A DNA stretch of 64,000 bases, from contig ML978134.1 of the NCBI GenBank assembly GCA_010015805.1, positions 372,001 to 436,000 on the forward strand, given 5' to 3'. This stretch comes from Rhizodiscina lignyota. Its lineage: Eukaryota; Ascomycota; Dothideomycetes; Aulographales; Rhizodiscinaceae. Below, piece after piece: positions 23,161-35,821 of the stretch (the stretch's first letter is position 1; each line of letters begins with the position of its first letter). The position numbers and the translations under genes are program-made. Under the pieces are notes generated by a model. That model ran no database searches, was not told the origin of the DNA, and worked only from the letters and a program-made list of their open reading frames with translations.

Positions 23161-24074
23161 TTACACTACTCCGTACGCCTGATCGGTTCCGCGTCGCTCT
23201 CGCCGCCCACCCACGATTTTCATTGGTCGCAACTCCGAAGCAGAACCTTGAGATCCTGGTGCAACCTGATCGACCTTCGACAATGTCAATCCTAGGAAGA
23301 GGAATATGAACACGATAAGGAATTCTTCCACAACATCCATCCCCACCAGTGCACCGATTGACCCTCCAATGAGGCGGAAGTCTTTGCTGTGCACGAAGAC
23401 AACGAGAACGGAGTATATGAGCCTGGCCAAGATTAAGGGCATAGCCACTGCCACTCCGATGGAGATTCTTCGCCCTTCTCCACTGAGAGGTAGAGTTTTG
23501 CTGAGACAAATCAGGCAAACTAAGGCAATGGCTACGTATGCGCCGAGGTAGAGAATTATGCCGACTTTAGAGGTGACAGGGACATCGCTTTCGGCGCCAC
23601 TGGGGGTGATGTTCGTATTTGTTCCGCCGACGATGCTGAGGATAAGGCCGACTACGACTATGACATGGATGATGCGGGAATAACGGACGGGGAGGGTGTG
23701 AGTATTTGAGGGATTGGAGTTTAGCCAATCAACGCTGGATGAAGTCAGCATCAGAAACTGGATTTGATATCCGTTGGAAGCTATTGCAGTACTCACACTC
23801 TAAATAAGAGGCCTACTGCTGCGAGCAACAAGGGCGATATCCCAATTGAATCGATGATGGCTGTCGCTTCGAAAAGGCCTTCAGAAGTGTTGCTGTAAGT
23901 GAGGAGTTGACATACGGCTCCAGCGACGCGGATACCGCAGAGGAGTAGTGTGTATATCCAGCCCGAGCTGCGCTTGAAGCCATGGCGTGCGCAGATAAAG
24001 AATGCAAGAACAAAGCAGGGGACGAAGACGATGATTTGAGCGACCGACACCCAGCCTCTATCGTTGATATGCAT
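23161..24074 (-). CDS. Seven-helix fungal membrane protein (DUF7702-like)
   Basis: Two exons, 23797-24074 and 23161-23734 (intron GTGAGT...ATCCAG), give 283 aa. Seven hydrophobic segments can be seen, starting with VAQIIVFVPCFVLAFFICA, WIYTLLLCGIRVAGAVCQLL and SIGISPLLLAAVGLLF, then four more in exon 2 (for example VIVVVGLILSIVGG and FLIVFIFLFLGLTLSKV). The motif HGFKRSSGWIY in the first loop is typical of a fungal family of unknown function that I recall as DUF7702. No catalytic motif is seen. The C-tail is short and basic. Function unknown; membrane location is clear from the sequence. Confidence 0.85.
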
Positions 24075-25103
24075 CGTTTCCGACGGTAGGATGGACAGAG
24101 ACAGAAACGAAGCTTGTTGAGTAAATTCTCAATGTCCTTGAAGAAGCACAATAGGTCTCGACAGTGGCCACTTCAACTTGAAAGATAGAAGAAAAACGGT
24201 TGGTGAATGGCGGAGTTCAATTGAAGGAGAATGTGAGATCTTGCTGTACCTCTATATGTGACTTGGGACTCTCTCCGGCGGATATATATGAGAGCACGTC
24301 TTTACACTATCCAAATGATACCAAACGCAGCCTCGTGCATTTCCTGAGCAACAGGGGCAAACCAGCCTCCATGGGTCGCGAAATTGGCCGGATGAGGCAA
24401 TAGAAGCTCTATACTAAGTGACACCTCGCGAAGAGTCGTTGTCAGCAATGTCAAAGCCACCACACTGCAGCATCTTCTGGCTGTCCGGGGATGGTTGTGA
24501 TGAAAGAAAGTATGATGGGACGTCACGAACGAGACGCCACAGCCGCCCCCGCTAGCCCCGTTTGAGTCCAATTTTCGAGGTGTCGACTAGCGCCTGGCGT
24601 GCAGAGATACCGCAGAGATACCCTGGCGCTTTATGCTGCCCTAACAGACACGCAAACCGGCTTACTCACACTCAACGCCTGCATCTCGGTGTGCTCCGAC
24701 CCTGAACAAGCTCCGCGTACAAGAGTCAAGCATTGTGGCTGAAGGCTTGCGCGATTGCCAATTTGTAGATGGCATGCGACCACCGTCATCGGCCTGAGGC
24801 GCATACGCGAAGATCCTTCAGCTCTCAGATTCGCGCTATGGCAGGCTACCCACGGACTGCTTGCGCGTAATGATACCATATTATAACTTTGCTCCTTAAA
24901 CTTCAGTGACTGCTGTAGCTTGAATATCGTTCTGTCATCGTCGTTTGCGTATTGTGGTTTTATTGAATAAGCATTGTCAAGAGCGTTTCGTTGTTTGTCA
25001 GACGCTTCCTACGGAGTATAATTTCTTCTAGGTCATCCCCTTCGCAAACATCGTCCGAACGGTCGACTACAGAGGATCGCGACTTGCGCGACTTGCGGTC
25101 CCA
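24075..25103. other. Divergent intergenic region with a short tandem repeat
   Basis: The 1.0 kb between the start of the seven-helix gene and the start of the Zn2Cys6 gene. An 11-mer duplication is at 24601-24622. The longest frames are unsupported. Confidence 0.4.
24601..24622. repeat. 11-bp tandem duplication GCAGAGATACC
   Basis: Two perfect head-to-tail copies lie in the divergent promoter region of the seven-helix and Zn2Cys6 genes. Slippage or a doubled factor site are both possible. Confidence 0.8.
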
Positions 25104-27041
25104 ATGGTATATTGTGGAAAGCCATCAGGCGGATGCTATTCGTGCCGGGAGCGACGTATCAAGGTATGGTGCATCCCAAAACCCGCTCCCCCTTGCTCTG
25201 TTACTGCAGACCCGTCAGCCCCTTATGAGTTGCATTCCCAAATAGGCTACACCACGTCTCATAACTGGCTTGTGCCTCAAGGCGGAGCTGGAGTAGAGAG
25301 TGTTGTACGTCCAGTAATTGTGTTCTAGTAGCCGAACTGCAGCATTTTCAGGCGCTAAGGCCATTGCCACACGCCATGAGGTGCGAACAGTTGGACTGGT
25401 GTGAGAGGATTGGAGTCGAAAGCAAAGGCTAAGTCGCACAAACGGTGTGGCTGGCTTGTGCAGAGTCCTCCACGCACTGAACGCGTCGGCAATTATTCAT
25501 ACGCTTCCAGCAGGATCGTGGTCAACTGCTGTTCCCACTGTAAAACATCTGCATTGCTTGCATAGCTTACTGATACCGTTTATAGTGTGATCAGCGCCGC
25601 CCCGGATGCTCGCAATGCTCGAGAATCTGGATAGCTTGTCCTGGATATAGAGACAAACTCGACACTCTCTTCCGCGATGAGAGCGATACAGTCGCTCGGA
25701 GGATTCGAAAGAAACAAGGGAAAGCAAACCATGCGTACCCTGATATCGCTTCGTCCACGACATCGTTACCGTCTTCCGATGACCCGTCCTCAGATAAATG
25801 GCAACCGCCCGTACTCTCAGCCCCTCCGATTTGCTTAGAGGACATTGCTTTCAACCACTTCGTCTCCTGCTATATCCCTCACAGCCACTTTTCCTACCTG
25901 CCAGTCCTTCACCAGAGAGTTCGGCATGATTCTGCTCTGGCCACTACCGCACTCGCGACGTCACTGGCAAACTTTTCGGTTACAACAAACGATCCAAAAT
26001 TAATGAACGAGGCTCGCTCAGCCTATTCCAAAGCTCTTGCGCAAACCAACGCGGCGCTAGCAAACCCGTTGCAGGCTACAGAGGATGCCACTCTCGTGTC
26101 TGTCCTTCTCCTCGGCCTCTTCGAGGCGCTCGCTCATCCGGGTCGTCGTTTTTCGCCAGACGGCTGGAGAACACACTTAGAAGGAGCTTTGACTATTCTA
26201 CAGCTACGCGGCAAGGATCAGTTTTTATCAGAGGTTGGAAGGAATCTATTCATCCAGGTCATCGTCAGCGTACGGACTAGCAGCGCCGAGCAAGTCATCA
26301 AGGTGCCTCCAGCACTGATCGAACTCGAACGTCAAGCTAGGCCGTTCATCGATTCGATGGACCCCCGGCTGCGCTTCTTGGACATTCTGGAGGGCTTTCA
26401 AAGCCTACGCACTGCCATGAAATTTGAGACGTTGGTTGACGCTTGTGAAATTATACCAAAGGCTTTCTCATTGGACCAGAAGGTTATTGAAGTTATGGAC
26501 AGCATACCCGAGAGCTGGTCGAAACCGGTACTCTTATCGATGCCGTTCGGCTCATACTCGCAACATCGAGCCCTTCAGCTATGGAACTCTCTTCGCATGA
26601 TGCGCATCTTTCTCAACGAGCTCGTCTGGAAGCAGATACGGTACTCCACAACACCATATGCTTCCGTGCCTAGCAACCGGAGAATCCTAGAGTTGACAGC
26701 ACGGAACGGCGAGTCCATGGGCCATGAGATCTGCGCGACAGTGGATATGTCGAATCCAGACGTAGAGATCACGTCGGCGGAGGCCTCCATGCTTGTTTGG
26801 CCTCTTGCAGCAGCCGGCGAGTCAGCAATGTCATCAGATGCTCTTCGCGCGCTTGTCATTGAGCGGCTGTACTGGCTTGGTCGGAAGGCGAGATTACCGC
26901 AGGCGTTATGGGCAGCACAGATGCTAGAAGAAGGGACCCAGTTGGAAGGATGGTACGTAGTGTCATTGTTCGTTTGCTATAAAAGGATAAACAACTAAAT
27001 TCTTAATTCCGCGCAGGCTTCCGATGTACCACCTCGCCTAA
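25104..27041 (+). CDS. Zn2Cys6 fungal transcription factor
   Basis: Three exons, 25104-25163, 25586-26952 and 27017-27041, give 483 aa. Splicing joins GGCYSCRERRIK to CDQRRPGCSQC, which restores the six-cysteine cluster (C-x2-C-x6-C, then C-x2-C and a last Cys in IACPGY). The rest is the fungal-specific regulator body with helices around FVSCYIPHSHFSYLP and LLLGLFEALAHPG. The last exon of 25 nt adds LPMYHLA. The zinc cluster binds DNA at CGG-type half-sites; the target is unknown. The first intron (422 nt) is about seven times the local norm and falls in the usual phase-0 place after the basic RRxK. The N-terminus is very short (10 residues before the first Cys). Confidence 0.85.
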
Positions 27042-27505
27042 AGCTACCAGAAAAGGCCAGTCACAATTCCGTTACTCCCGCGCGTAAAAGGATCAGAGTA
27101 TTTCATTATTGGAGTAGGAGCCTTAGAGGCCTCAAATGGCTCAACATACCATATCTCATTGAACAAATCTGAGAGGAGTGGGAGGTACGTTCTGTTACAT
27201 CGAACTGTTAGACTCGGCACAGCCCGCAAGCATGCGGGCTCTACCACATCAAGAATTACGAATCTCAGGACACGAGAGGAATTTAGAAATTCGAGTACAT
27301 TGCATTCACGTTCCATTCCAAATGTACAAGCATGGGTCGCATGGCAGCGACAGTGAAGCATTCCCGTCCATCGTATGAACATTTCCGACCGAACTTTTTT
27401 GCCCCGCGAAAACCGCAGTAGCCTTCCCATCGGCACGAACGCCGTTCTATGCCCGGAGCCCCAGTAACACCGTACCTTACCAAGGCTATGCATGCGCATT
27501 CAGCG
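27042..27505. other. Convergent region between the Zn2Cys6 and SCAP genes
   Basis: The 464 bp between two stop codons contains no supported gene. Overlapping short frames on both strands have no motif. Confidence 0.4.
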
Positions 27506-30500
27506 TCAGTCATTATGTCTCCGCCCTCTTCTTGGAGACCTCCACCCAATCGCAACAACATCGCTGCTTAAGAAATCATCACCGCCCCCATCATCCACAT
27601 CAATCCTTCCGCCTCCAACCGTGACAGTCAGAAGCGTGTTTGCCAAGGCGATCGCTACACTCCTTTTCCCCAGCTTTTTCACCGGTCCGGGGCTCACCGC
27701 GTATAGCTGTTCATGTTCTCTGTGTCCAAAGCCAACAGGCTGGCAAGTCGTGATAGTCGAAGGGAGAGGTTGAGTATGCAGCTCACTTGACGTCGAGAGC
27801 ATCCATAACTCCCAGTCCTCCAGAGCAGAGTTGTCTACATCTGTTTGTGGCGTAGGAGGTGATTCGACCCGGCTGCTGCGACTTCGCGCGCTGAGGCGAG
27901 CCTGACGACGCGCACGAGCACGGCTGCCGCGTCGAAAGTGCTGGTTCGGCGAGCGGCGATTTGCGTCCGAGGCAGACGATATCGCGATGTCGCCTTCCGC
28001 ATCATTATAGGCGGCCTTCGTTGCTTCGGACTTGCGAATACCAATGACGGCCTCTACGCCAGTGACGTCCCACGTACCTGGGTTTTCGACAATCTGCATC
28101 TGCGGTAAGGCATCGTACAATGTGTTGCAATTCGATTTGCGAGCATCAGGTACCGAGAGGCAAATCAGGGATGTTGCTTCTCGGTCGAGGGTATATTTAC
28201 GCATTACGCAGTCTTCCGTTTCCGCATCGGCATAGACGAGTGCCAAAGAGTGAACAGCTAGTGATCGACAAGACGGGCATTCGCGCCTGATGGAGTGGAG
28301 CACACGCAATGAGCCTTTCCTCATGAGTGGCAGCACAGTTACCTCACCAGCGATGGCGTAAGTAGATGCGTCGTAGAAGCGAACTGTTCGGTTGCCGGCA
28401 GAAGCAAATAGTCCGAGTGAGGGTATGCGGAGGAGAGTCTTGATGACAGGGTTGCGAGTGTTGATTGGTTCGTGAACGAGCTCGTAGAGGTCCTCAGTGA
28501 TCCAATGCCGAGAAGAATCCTTTTGCAGGAGCAGCGCCGACCCAGACTTAGTGGAACAGGCGATACGTAATTGTTGCTTATGATCGGATATGAAACAAGC
28601 ATACGCTATCGAGTCTTCCAGGATCCGCAAAGAGGAAATGGAGACGTGTGCATTGATGGTTATCTCGGCAAGCCATCCGTCAGAAGTCAAAATGACCAAA
28701 GATAGCTCTTCCGACTGGTGCGGGAGAAAGCTGAATAGCGAAGTCGACTGATCTTTCAATGACGTCTCGACAATGTTGCTGAATCGGCGTTGCGCGATGT
28801 TCCAGAGCCCAATCCGGCCATCTTTTGCGAACAGCGCGAGCCACTCAGCGGAGTCGCTAAGAGCAACAGAAACGATTGGCCATAATGGCGCTGCAAGAGA
28901 AGCTGTCCGTATCAGGTGTGTGACGTATGTGACCTTCCTAATGTCAAAGACGTGGACAGCCGCAATGCGATCCGAGCTGATTGTAACGCAATGTCGGCCT
29001 TTGGGAGAGATTTTGATGATGTCATGCTCATGCACTCTACTCAGTCGCCCTACATGTAAAAGCTCCTCTTGCTCATCTTCGTCCTCCTCGTCGATTTCCG
29101 TCAGCTCGTTCCAGAGGAGATAATTCATGAGTATAGTTGTGAGGGCGACGATAACCACAATCGTAAGAGCGAACGGTATAAGGTGCTCGTCCAGGATGTC
29201 ATGAATAAGTAAAACCATCGACTCAGATCTCTCCGGTGCGCCTGATCGATCGGAACCACTCAGAACTACGGCCACTGGCTGGTGTATTCGGGCGAGAAAG
29301 CTTGGTGCTTTCGGCTTGACAAATTGAATCACCTCTTCCGCAGTGTGATGATCCTGCATGCGCAACCATGCCGCAGGAGTTCTTCGTTGATTTATAGGGG
29401 GCAACGATGCAGAGGAAAAGAAGTAGTTCTGTTGCTCCATTCGACCAAATCGTAGGGATCGTAGCATTTGGAGCAAGGTCATGTTGTCGAAAAAGTGCCA
29501 GTTCAGGGCCATTACAAAGCAAACAGAGACTGCAGTGCCTGCGACTCTGGTAGTGATGGGAAGTCGGCCTTGTCTCAAAGCTCTGGTCCAGGTCTGCCTC
29601 TCCGGGCGCAGAGGGCTTTTCGTTCGCTTCGTGGAAATATTAATTCGGTCGAGGGAGTCTTGCAACTCCAGCCGTTGGACATCGACACTAAGAACGGCCA
29701 CGAAAAAGACTAAATGGAATAGAAAATCTACAATAAGTGCAATCGCTGCGAACGCGCAAAATGCAACAACGCTTGGTGCAACTAACTTGGAAAGGAACCA
29801 GAGAAGGAACAAGTTTTGCGCAGCCACGGCAAGAGATAGATGCCCGACATTTCCGAGTGAGTTTGCGATGCGCTGAACAGTCGGCATTGTTGCTGGTGTG
29901 GAGACGACCTCATTCATGAGACGGAACATATTTTCCAGGCCGATTGTTAGGACAACGAAAGGGTATACCTCCCGAGGGATCCGACTAAGATCGATGTTGA
30001 GCAGCCTGCAAATGGTAAAGCTCGCAATGATGGACACTGTTAGTTCTGTGAGGATCGTGATTCCCAAACCGAGGGTGCTTTTGACTGCTCTTGTCTTCCT
30101 TAGACTCCAGATGACGTAAAACGCCATGAGCGTGTAGCACAAGAGCAGGACGACTCCATCATTCCAGCTCATTTGCTTGAATTCGAACTCATAAAGCTGG
30201 CTTCTCCCATATGGCAGATACCATTGTCGCCGCGAGGGAGTTTCACTTGATAGAATCTGGAGCCGTCTATCCCATTCGAGCCCGGCGTCAGAACCTGCTA
30301 GGTCGAAAAGCGTCACCACCAGCGCATCCGCTGCGCTGATATTGTTTTTCACGAATGACTTGCCAGCGAAGACGGACGTTGGCCGGAGCGTCAGGTTCAT
30401 GTAAGACTTTCGATGCGCCTGCTCGTTGATTGTCTTTAGAAGGTCCCGGTCGGACTCGACTAGCTTGCTCGAGCAGTTCCAGTAGATCAGCGGCGAGTGG

Positions 30501-31072
30501 AATCCCCACGTCAATGGATCAGTTGGAACATATCCACACGCCGTGAAGCCATCCGCGAGATCCGCCAGCTCGTCATCAGTCGCTTGCACTTCACTTACCC
30601 CTCGCTGCTTGGGGGTTCCGAAGCCAGTGCGGATGAGAGCATTTTGGATTTCCAGAGCCTCCAGGAGCACATCTTGCTTCACGGCTCCCATATAGTTTCC
30701 ATGGACCCATACCTGGCGCACTTCGACGTCCGGAGTCACCTCCGTCGCGTTCTCGAACAGCCTAGCGGACGCCCACACATGATGGGGTATGCCACTACCA
30801 AAGCCAGCGGCGGGATTCGAGTAGAGGAAGACGCACGGGTAGCAGAGCGAGACAGCGACGGCGACGGAGAATATTATAGAGGCGAGCCAGTGACGCGCGA
30901 CTAGTGTGCCGAGACGGTGGAAGCTCCAGCGGATGGGGTGCTGAGCGCTGAGGACTGGAGGCTCGGTCGTTCTAGATCACGGAATAAGCCCTGAACATGA
31001 ACTGATTTTGCGCATAGGCCTTGGAAGGCCGGCTGCTTACCCGCGAAAAGGATAGAGAAGGTACCAAATCAT
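27506..31072 (-). CDS. SREBP cleavage-activating protein (SCAP), sterol-sensing domain plus WD40
   Basis: Two exons, 31041-31072 and 27506-30971, give 1165 aa. The 32-nt first exon supplies MIWYLLYPFRG, which splices to TTEPPVLSAQHPIR and the first helix (WLASIIFSVAVAVSLCYP). This is the SCAP start. A luminal loop follows. The sterol-sensing domain spans about residues 275-445 (helices such as DGVVLLLCYTLMAFYVIW, GITILTELTVSIIASFTI, and the YPFVVLTIGLENMFRLMNE motif typical of the domain). Another helix lies near FALTIVVIVALTTILMNYLL, and the C-terminal half has WD40-type repeats (VHVFDIR, IGLWNIA, VRFYDAS). In fungi SCAP escorts the SREBP SrbA/Sre1 from ER to Golgi in low sterol or low oxygen. 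A basic, Arg-rich stretch (about residues 1030-1060) precedes the last repeat. The pathway role is from the family. Confidence 0.92.
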
Positions 31073-32025
31073 CAATCATCCGGGGCCGGCCTGGTTACCG
31101 GCTGAGATGGAAATCGTACGAGTTTTGCAGGATCGGCCGCGCCAAACAGCGAGTGCCTGGCAGTGCGGAAACGAGCGTGTGAAGGACATGCCAGGGCGCA
31201 CAGTGGACGAGTAGATGCGCACGCTTGCAGTGACGGGCCGTGTTTCCCATAAGACGAATATAAGAGGGAGAGCAGGTTCGATTACGAAGTGGAAGTGAAA
31301 GCAGGTTCGCTTGTTTTGCGGGAGGCTCATCTCAGCCGCCCAATGGAATCGCGCACAATCGCACAATGATCGGCGGGGGGGATTGGCGCTCCTTGCTCGC
31401 TTAGCACCCGCCAGCAACCACACGACCCCAGCTTTGCCGCCGCCCACCCACCGACCCAATTTTGAGCGGCAAGGCACCGAGCGTGCGGGTACCCCCGGCA
31501 CTTGCCGGGCGCGTCCACCACCACGCATCTCTGCGCTGCTCCTGCGCCGCTCTCGAGTCGACGTTTGAGAAGTGGCATGCGAACGACGCGTGCAGATCGT
31601 GCGATATCCGCTCCCAGCCATATTCCTTCTGACATCTGTCGTACACTCAATGTCACGCAGCGGCGACGTTTCAGCCGCTGATCGAGCGCACGATCGATCT
31701 TATGCGAGATCCACCCGTGCACTGAACGCCGACTTAAGATTTTGACAAATCCCATCGCAAATACGCATTCAACATGGCTGTGCCGCTTGCCGCAGTCAGA
31801 AATCTCAAGTCAGAGAGCTCTGACTTCTGCTGTGTGCGGAAGGTGCGTTCGATTATATGCGGCGTCTCCGTCGACAGCTTGCACGGGCCCACGGAAATTG
31901 ACATATTTGCCAGGGGTACTGAAGTATTCTCTCAACTTTTACTATACGCTGCGCTAACAGCGACCTAAATCGCAATAGCGTGAATTCGATTACATGCGGA
32001 GGTGCATCTGGCAGCACGAAGACCA
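31073..32025. other. 5' region of the SCAP gene, GC-rich
   Basis: This 953 bp lies upstream of SCAP and beyond the 3' end of the sugar transporter gene. It is GC-rich around 31370-31560. Frames here are Arg-rich and overlap on both strands, as expected for chance reading of GC-rich DNA. I saw no clear sterol-regulatory element. Confidence 0.4.
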
Positions 32026-33846
32026 TTACGCAGTCTCCCTAATCTCAGTACCAGCACCGCCCTTGTCAATACTGCCGCCTCTCTCCATATCATCCAAGAC
32101 CAGCTCTGCTCCCTTCTCTTTGTGGTTGCTGCCGCCAAACAGGGTATCAATCTCCTCAAGCTCAATCTGCTTCGTCTCCGGAATGAAGAAGAAGACGAAC
32201 AACGCAAGCAACACATTGATGCCGGCGAAGAAGTAGAACGTGTTCCACGAGCACTTCTTCAGGAACTGCGGGAAGCACTGCTGGAAGATCAGGTTCGCGA
32301 CGTTCTGTGCTTGTGATGCCATGCCGACGGCTTGCGCGCGGACGTTCATGGAGAAGACCTCTGATGTCCAGATCCACACAGTTGCGCCCCAACTTGGCTT
32401 GTCTGAAGCAGAGCTATTAGCATGACGAGCATTTCCTATTTCGAACATAGACGGGAGGACCCACAGAAGAAGCTGAAGAAGAACAGCAAGAAGACGATGG
32501 AGATCCCGACGGGCTGAGTCTTGGCTCCACCAGCACCGGTTGGCGTCGCTGTGCCCACACTGGCGACGATAATCATGCACATGGCCATGCCAACGGCTCC
32601 GACAAACAGCAGCCACTTTCTTCCGAATCTGTCGACAGTCCATGTAGCGTTCATGGTGAATATGATACCGAAGGCCGCGTTCAGCCAGTTAATCAGCGCA
32701 ACCTTGTCTGCAGAGAAGAGCATCTTGTAGACAAGAGTGCTATAACTGTTCAGCGACCCTACGCAAAAGTCAGCATGAATGTGCCCTCATCAGACATGAT
32801 AAAAGTGTGGTGTACCTTGTCCCGTGATTTGCTGGCCGGCATTTATGATGAATGCGAGAAGAAGACGCTTCCTAAGCGAGCGGTCCTTCCACAGCGCAGC
32901 GTACGATCCAGAGATAGCTTCCTTCTCAAACTCGATAGCCTCGCGGATGGCAAGCAGCTCCTCTTCAACATCCTGTTCGTTGTCACGCACCTTGCGCAGG
33001 CTGTTTCTTGCGCTTTCAACGGCACCCTTCTTCTTGATGTACCAACGAGGCGTCTCGGGAATGAAGGCGACTTGCGCGATAATGAGCACAGGCACGAGAA
33101 GTTGGAAGATGATGACCATGCGCCAGTCCCATTCGCCGAGTTTCGGGATATGCTTAGTGCATGCATAGTTGACGGCGTAGGCGATGAAGGATCCAACGGA
33201 GTAGAACATCTGCCAGAACGACATCATTTTACCACGGATTTCGGGAGGAGCCAGCTCTCCAATATACACCGGTCCGGATGCTGTATACGAAAGTCAGTAT
33301 TGCCCTTGGTTTCGCGTTGGAAGAGAGTCTGGAGATGGTAAACGTACTCAAGGCCAAACCTTGGCCAACACCGATAAGAGCACGTCCGCCGAAGAAGACA
33401 CCAATGTGGCCTTTTGGCGCGAAAGTCTGCATGAAAGTTGCAATGATGACGAGGAATGCACCGCTTGCCATGCCTACACGGCGACCAAAATAGTCTCCTA
33501 CGGGCCCACCCATGAACCAGCCGCCAAAGATGGCGCCAACGGTGTACGCCGTTGTACCCGTTGCGGCGAGGTAGGAGTTCTGTCTTACATTAGCGATTTT
33601 CTGAGTTAAAGTTGACGTGTAGTCGTACGGGGTCAATTGGTGTGCCATTCTTTCCAAACCAGGCCAACCAGTTTTTGGATCCCAGGACAGCGTTATACAC
33701 GGAGGCATCGTAACCATAGAGGACCATACAAGACGCCGCAACCAGAGAGATATACCTAGCATTAATTGTGAGCGATTCTTCTTGGCAGTTCACTGATCAG
33801 GCGAAATTCCGTACCAATTGTACGCCCGCTTCGATGACATGCCCAT
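32026..33846 (-). CDS. MFS sugar transporter
   Basis: Six exons, 33815-33846, 33629-33755, 33348-33579, 32816-33280, 32465-32758 and 32026-32402, give 508 aa with phase kept at every junction. Sugar-porter family marks are present: GDYFGRRVG, GRALIGVGQGLA, PETPRWYIKKKG, VDRFGRKWLL and PETKQIELEEID. Twelve helices are expected, and the matching hydrophobic blocks can be seen. The second intron is only 49 nt. Donor sites here are mostly GTACGN rather than GTAAGT. The substrate cannot be assigned; family members move hexoses, pentoses, quinate or lactose. I chose the Met at 33846; another Met lies two codons later. Confidence 0.92.
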
Positions 33847-35821
33847 GACAGCGGCGTTGCGTCTCGAAAGACGACTTGAATTTGCTTTACAAGATGAAGA
33901 GATTGATTGAAGGCGACTGGTACAAATCTCACAGACTTGAACAGCGAGACGGAAATTGCTCAACCAAAATGACTTTGAAGACAGGGAGATTTCGCTAAGA
34001 GCGATCTTGAGACCCTGAAGAGCGGAGAAGATCTCTTTGAATGAGACTGTAATTATACTCCACATCGCCATATCCCGGCATATCTATCTCCATACCGGGC
34101 CATCAATTGGGAACTACTGCACGCATCCATGCGGAGCTCCAGGCCGAGTCGGCCAATATTCAGGACACGCGACCCAAGCCTATGCTCACAGGGCCACGAA
34201 TCCCAACTCAGTGGCTGTCGCTCGCTTGCAGAAATGCTTGACGGAGCCTACAAGCTTCCCCAGATTGCGCCACATGTTGAAGCAAACGGTCAGCCAGCAA
34301 GGGGAGCCGTTCGATCGCTGCGTTTCATTGGCGCAAGATCCCCAGACGGGCGGTTGAGAGCACGCGAGTATTTGGCTTCTGGTCGTTCCAGAGCGGTTTA
34401 GCGTCGTGGACAATTTGTTGGAAGATATTCCAGCAATCGGAGAGGTTCTCGGTGCAGGGGTCGCTCGTCCAAATTCATACCGAAGGAGACAGCATTGGAA
34501 GACAGTTTCCGATAATCAGGATGTTAAAGTATATATATACTTCGTCTTGAGGTGCCTCGAATGGATGGCCTAAACTAGTGCACAATGCGTGCGAGAGTCC
34601 TAGAGACTGTATTTTGACGAGCGGAAGAGCGTGTAGGAGTGGCGATATTACAGTATGCGTCACTTCTTCTTGAGAGGGCGAGTACTAACGGGGAACCGGA
34701 GCCATACCTTTGCTCGTCGTATCTGATGAAGGGCTTTGAACAGCTTGAGCGGTGTCTTTGAACTTTGAAGGGCATTACTCATGACAGATTCTTACGGCGA
34801 CGCCCTGCATACGGACTTCCACAGAGCGCCGCGTGCTGCACGCAGAGACCCCTATCCTCTGTCAACATGACGCTTGACACGCACAAGGTAGTTGATATCA
34901 TTATGCAGAACTCATCTTGGACATACTGCCTGTGTTCCACGAGTTCTCGTCCTAAGTTTAGAGGAGACTGTTCGCCCAACAAGTCTGTTGAATTTCCTAA
35001 GTCGAAACAGGTGCTTGGAGTGACCTCCGGGGATAGCCGCTCGAGAGCGTTGCTTTCCACATTGGAGGCGCAAAGAACTTTTACCGACCGACACATTACG
35101 TGCTCGTCTGCGAAGTTGTTTATAGCACTTAATCTTTTCCGCCTATTCCTGCGATATCTATCATTTCTTTGTGATATGTAAGGAAATTTTCTTGCTTATG
35201 GTTTGAGCTTCCTGAAACCCTAAGGCTAGGGTTCTTAACCCTAATACTTTGGAATTATGAGCAAACCCCTTCAAGTGTTAAAATGCTCCAAATTTTTGAA
35301 TTTAAAGAATAGCGTCGCTATATACATCCATAGTGTACTAATTGAATTGAGGATTATAGATTTTCTTCTTCTGCAGAGACAAGCCGACGTCTGCTCTATT
35401 TCCATCAAGTAACATCGGCCCGATGTATCGGCCTGCGGAAGTCGCCGCCTCCGACGTGATTCGCCATTTGCGGGGGTGGCCATCTCCAGATCAACAACAA
35501 CAACCTCAGACGAACCCTGAACCGAGCTGGAAGAGGCATCTTGCAGCTTCTTATCCTCGTGACAGCTGACAAGACCCCATAAGCAAGCGTCCATCGCGAT
35601 GGACCATTTGCTACAACTACCCGGTCAACTGATAGTTGGAGTGGACTCCTTCGCACTTAAGCCGCGCCGATCCGCGAGAAACCGCGCATATTCACGGAGG
35701 TCAGACGCAATCAGTATGCAAGAGTGCGGAATTGTGCCAGATCCAAAGCACTTCTTAAGCGTGCCATGTCGTTCTTGAGAAGGTAGAGCAGAACTGAATT
35801 CCTTGTTATTCTAATCTCAGT
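33847..35821. other. Long divergent intergenic region, nothing coding recognised
   Basis: Almost 2 kb between the starts of the sugar transporter and the P450. Frames up to 138 codons occur but none has motifs. A cluster of telomere-like hexamers is at 35217-35244. There is no sign of a transposon end. Confidence 0.4.
35217..35244. repeat. Telomere-like hexamer cluster
   Basis: Within 28 bases there are ACCCTAA, then CTAGGGTT, then TTAACCCTAA: three copies of the TTAGGG-type core in alternating orientation. ACCCTA and TAGGGT form a 6-bp inverted repeat. It is far too short for a telomere; it may be an old break-repair scar or chance. Confidence 0.6.

Noticed and set aside
24075-25103. Possible gene in the divergent region before the Zn2Cys6 factor
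   Set aside because: Only short frames without motifs; the 11-bp tandem repeat is not evidence for a gene.
31076-31621. Arg/Pro-rich frames on both strands in the SCAP upstream region
   Set aside because: GC-rich DNA yields long chance frames; no motif and no agreement between frames.
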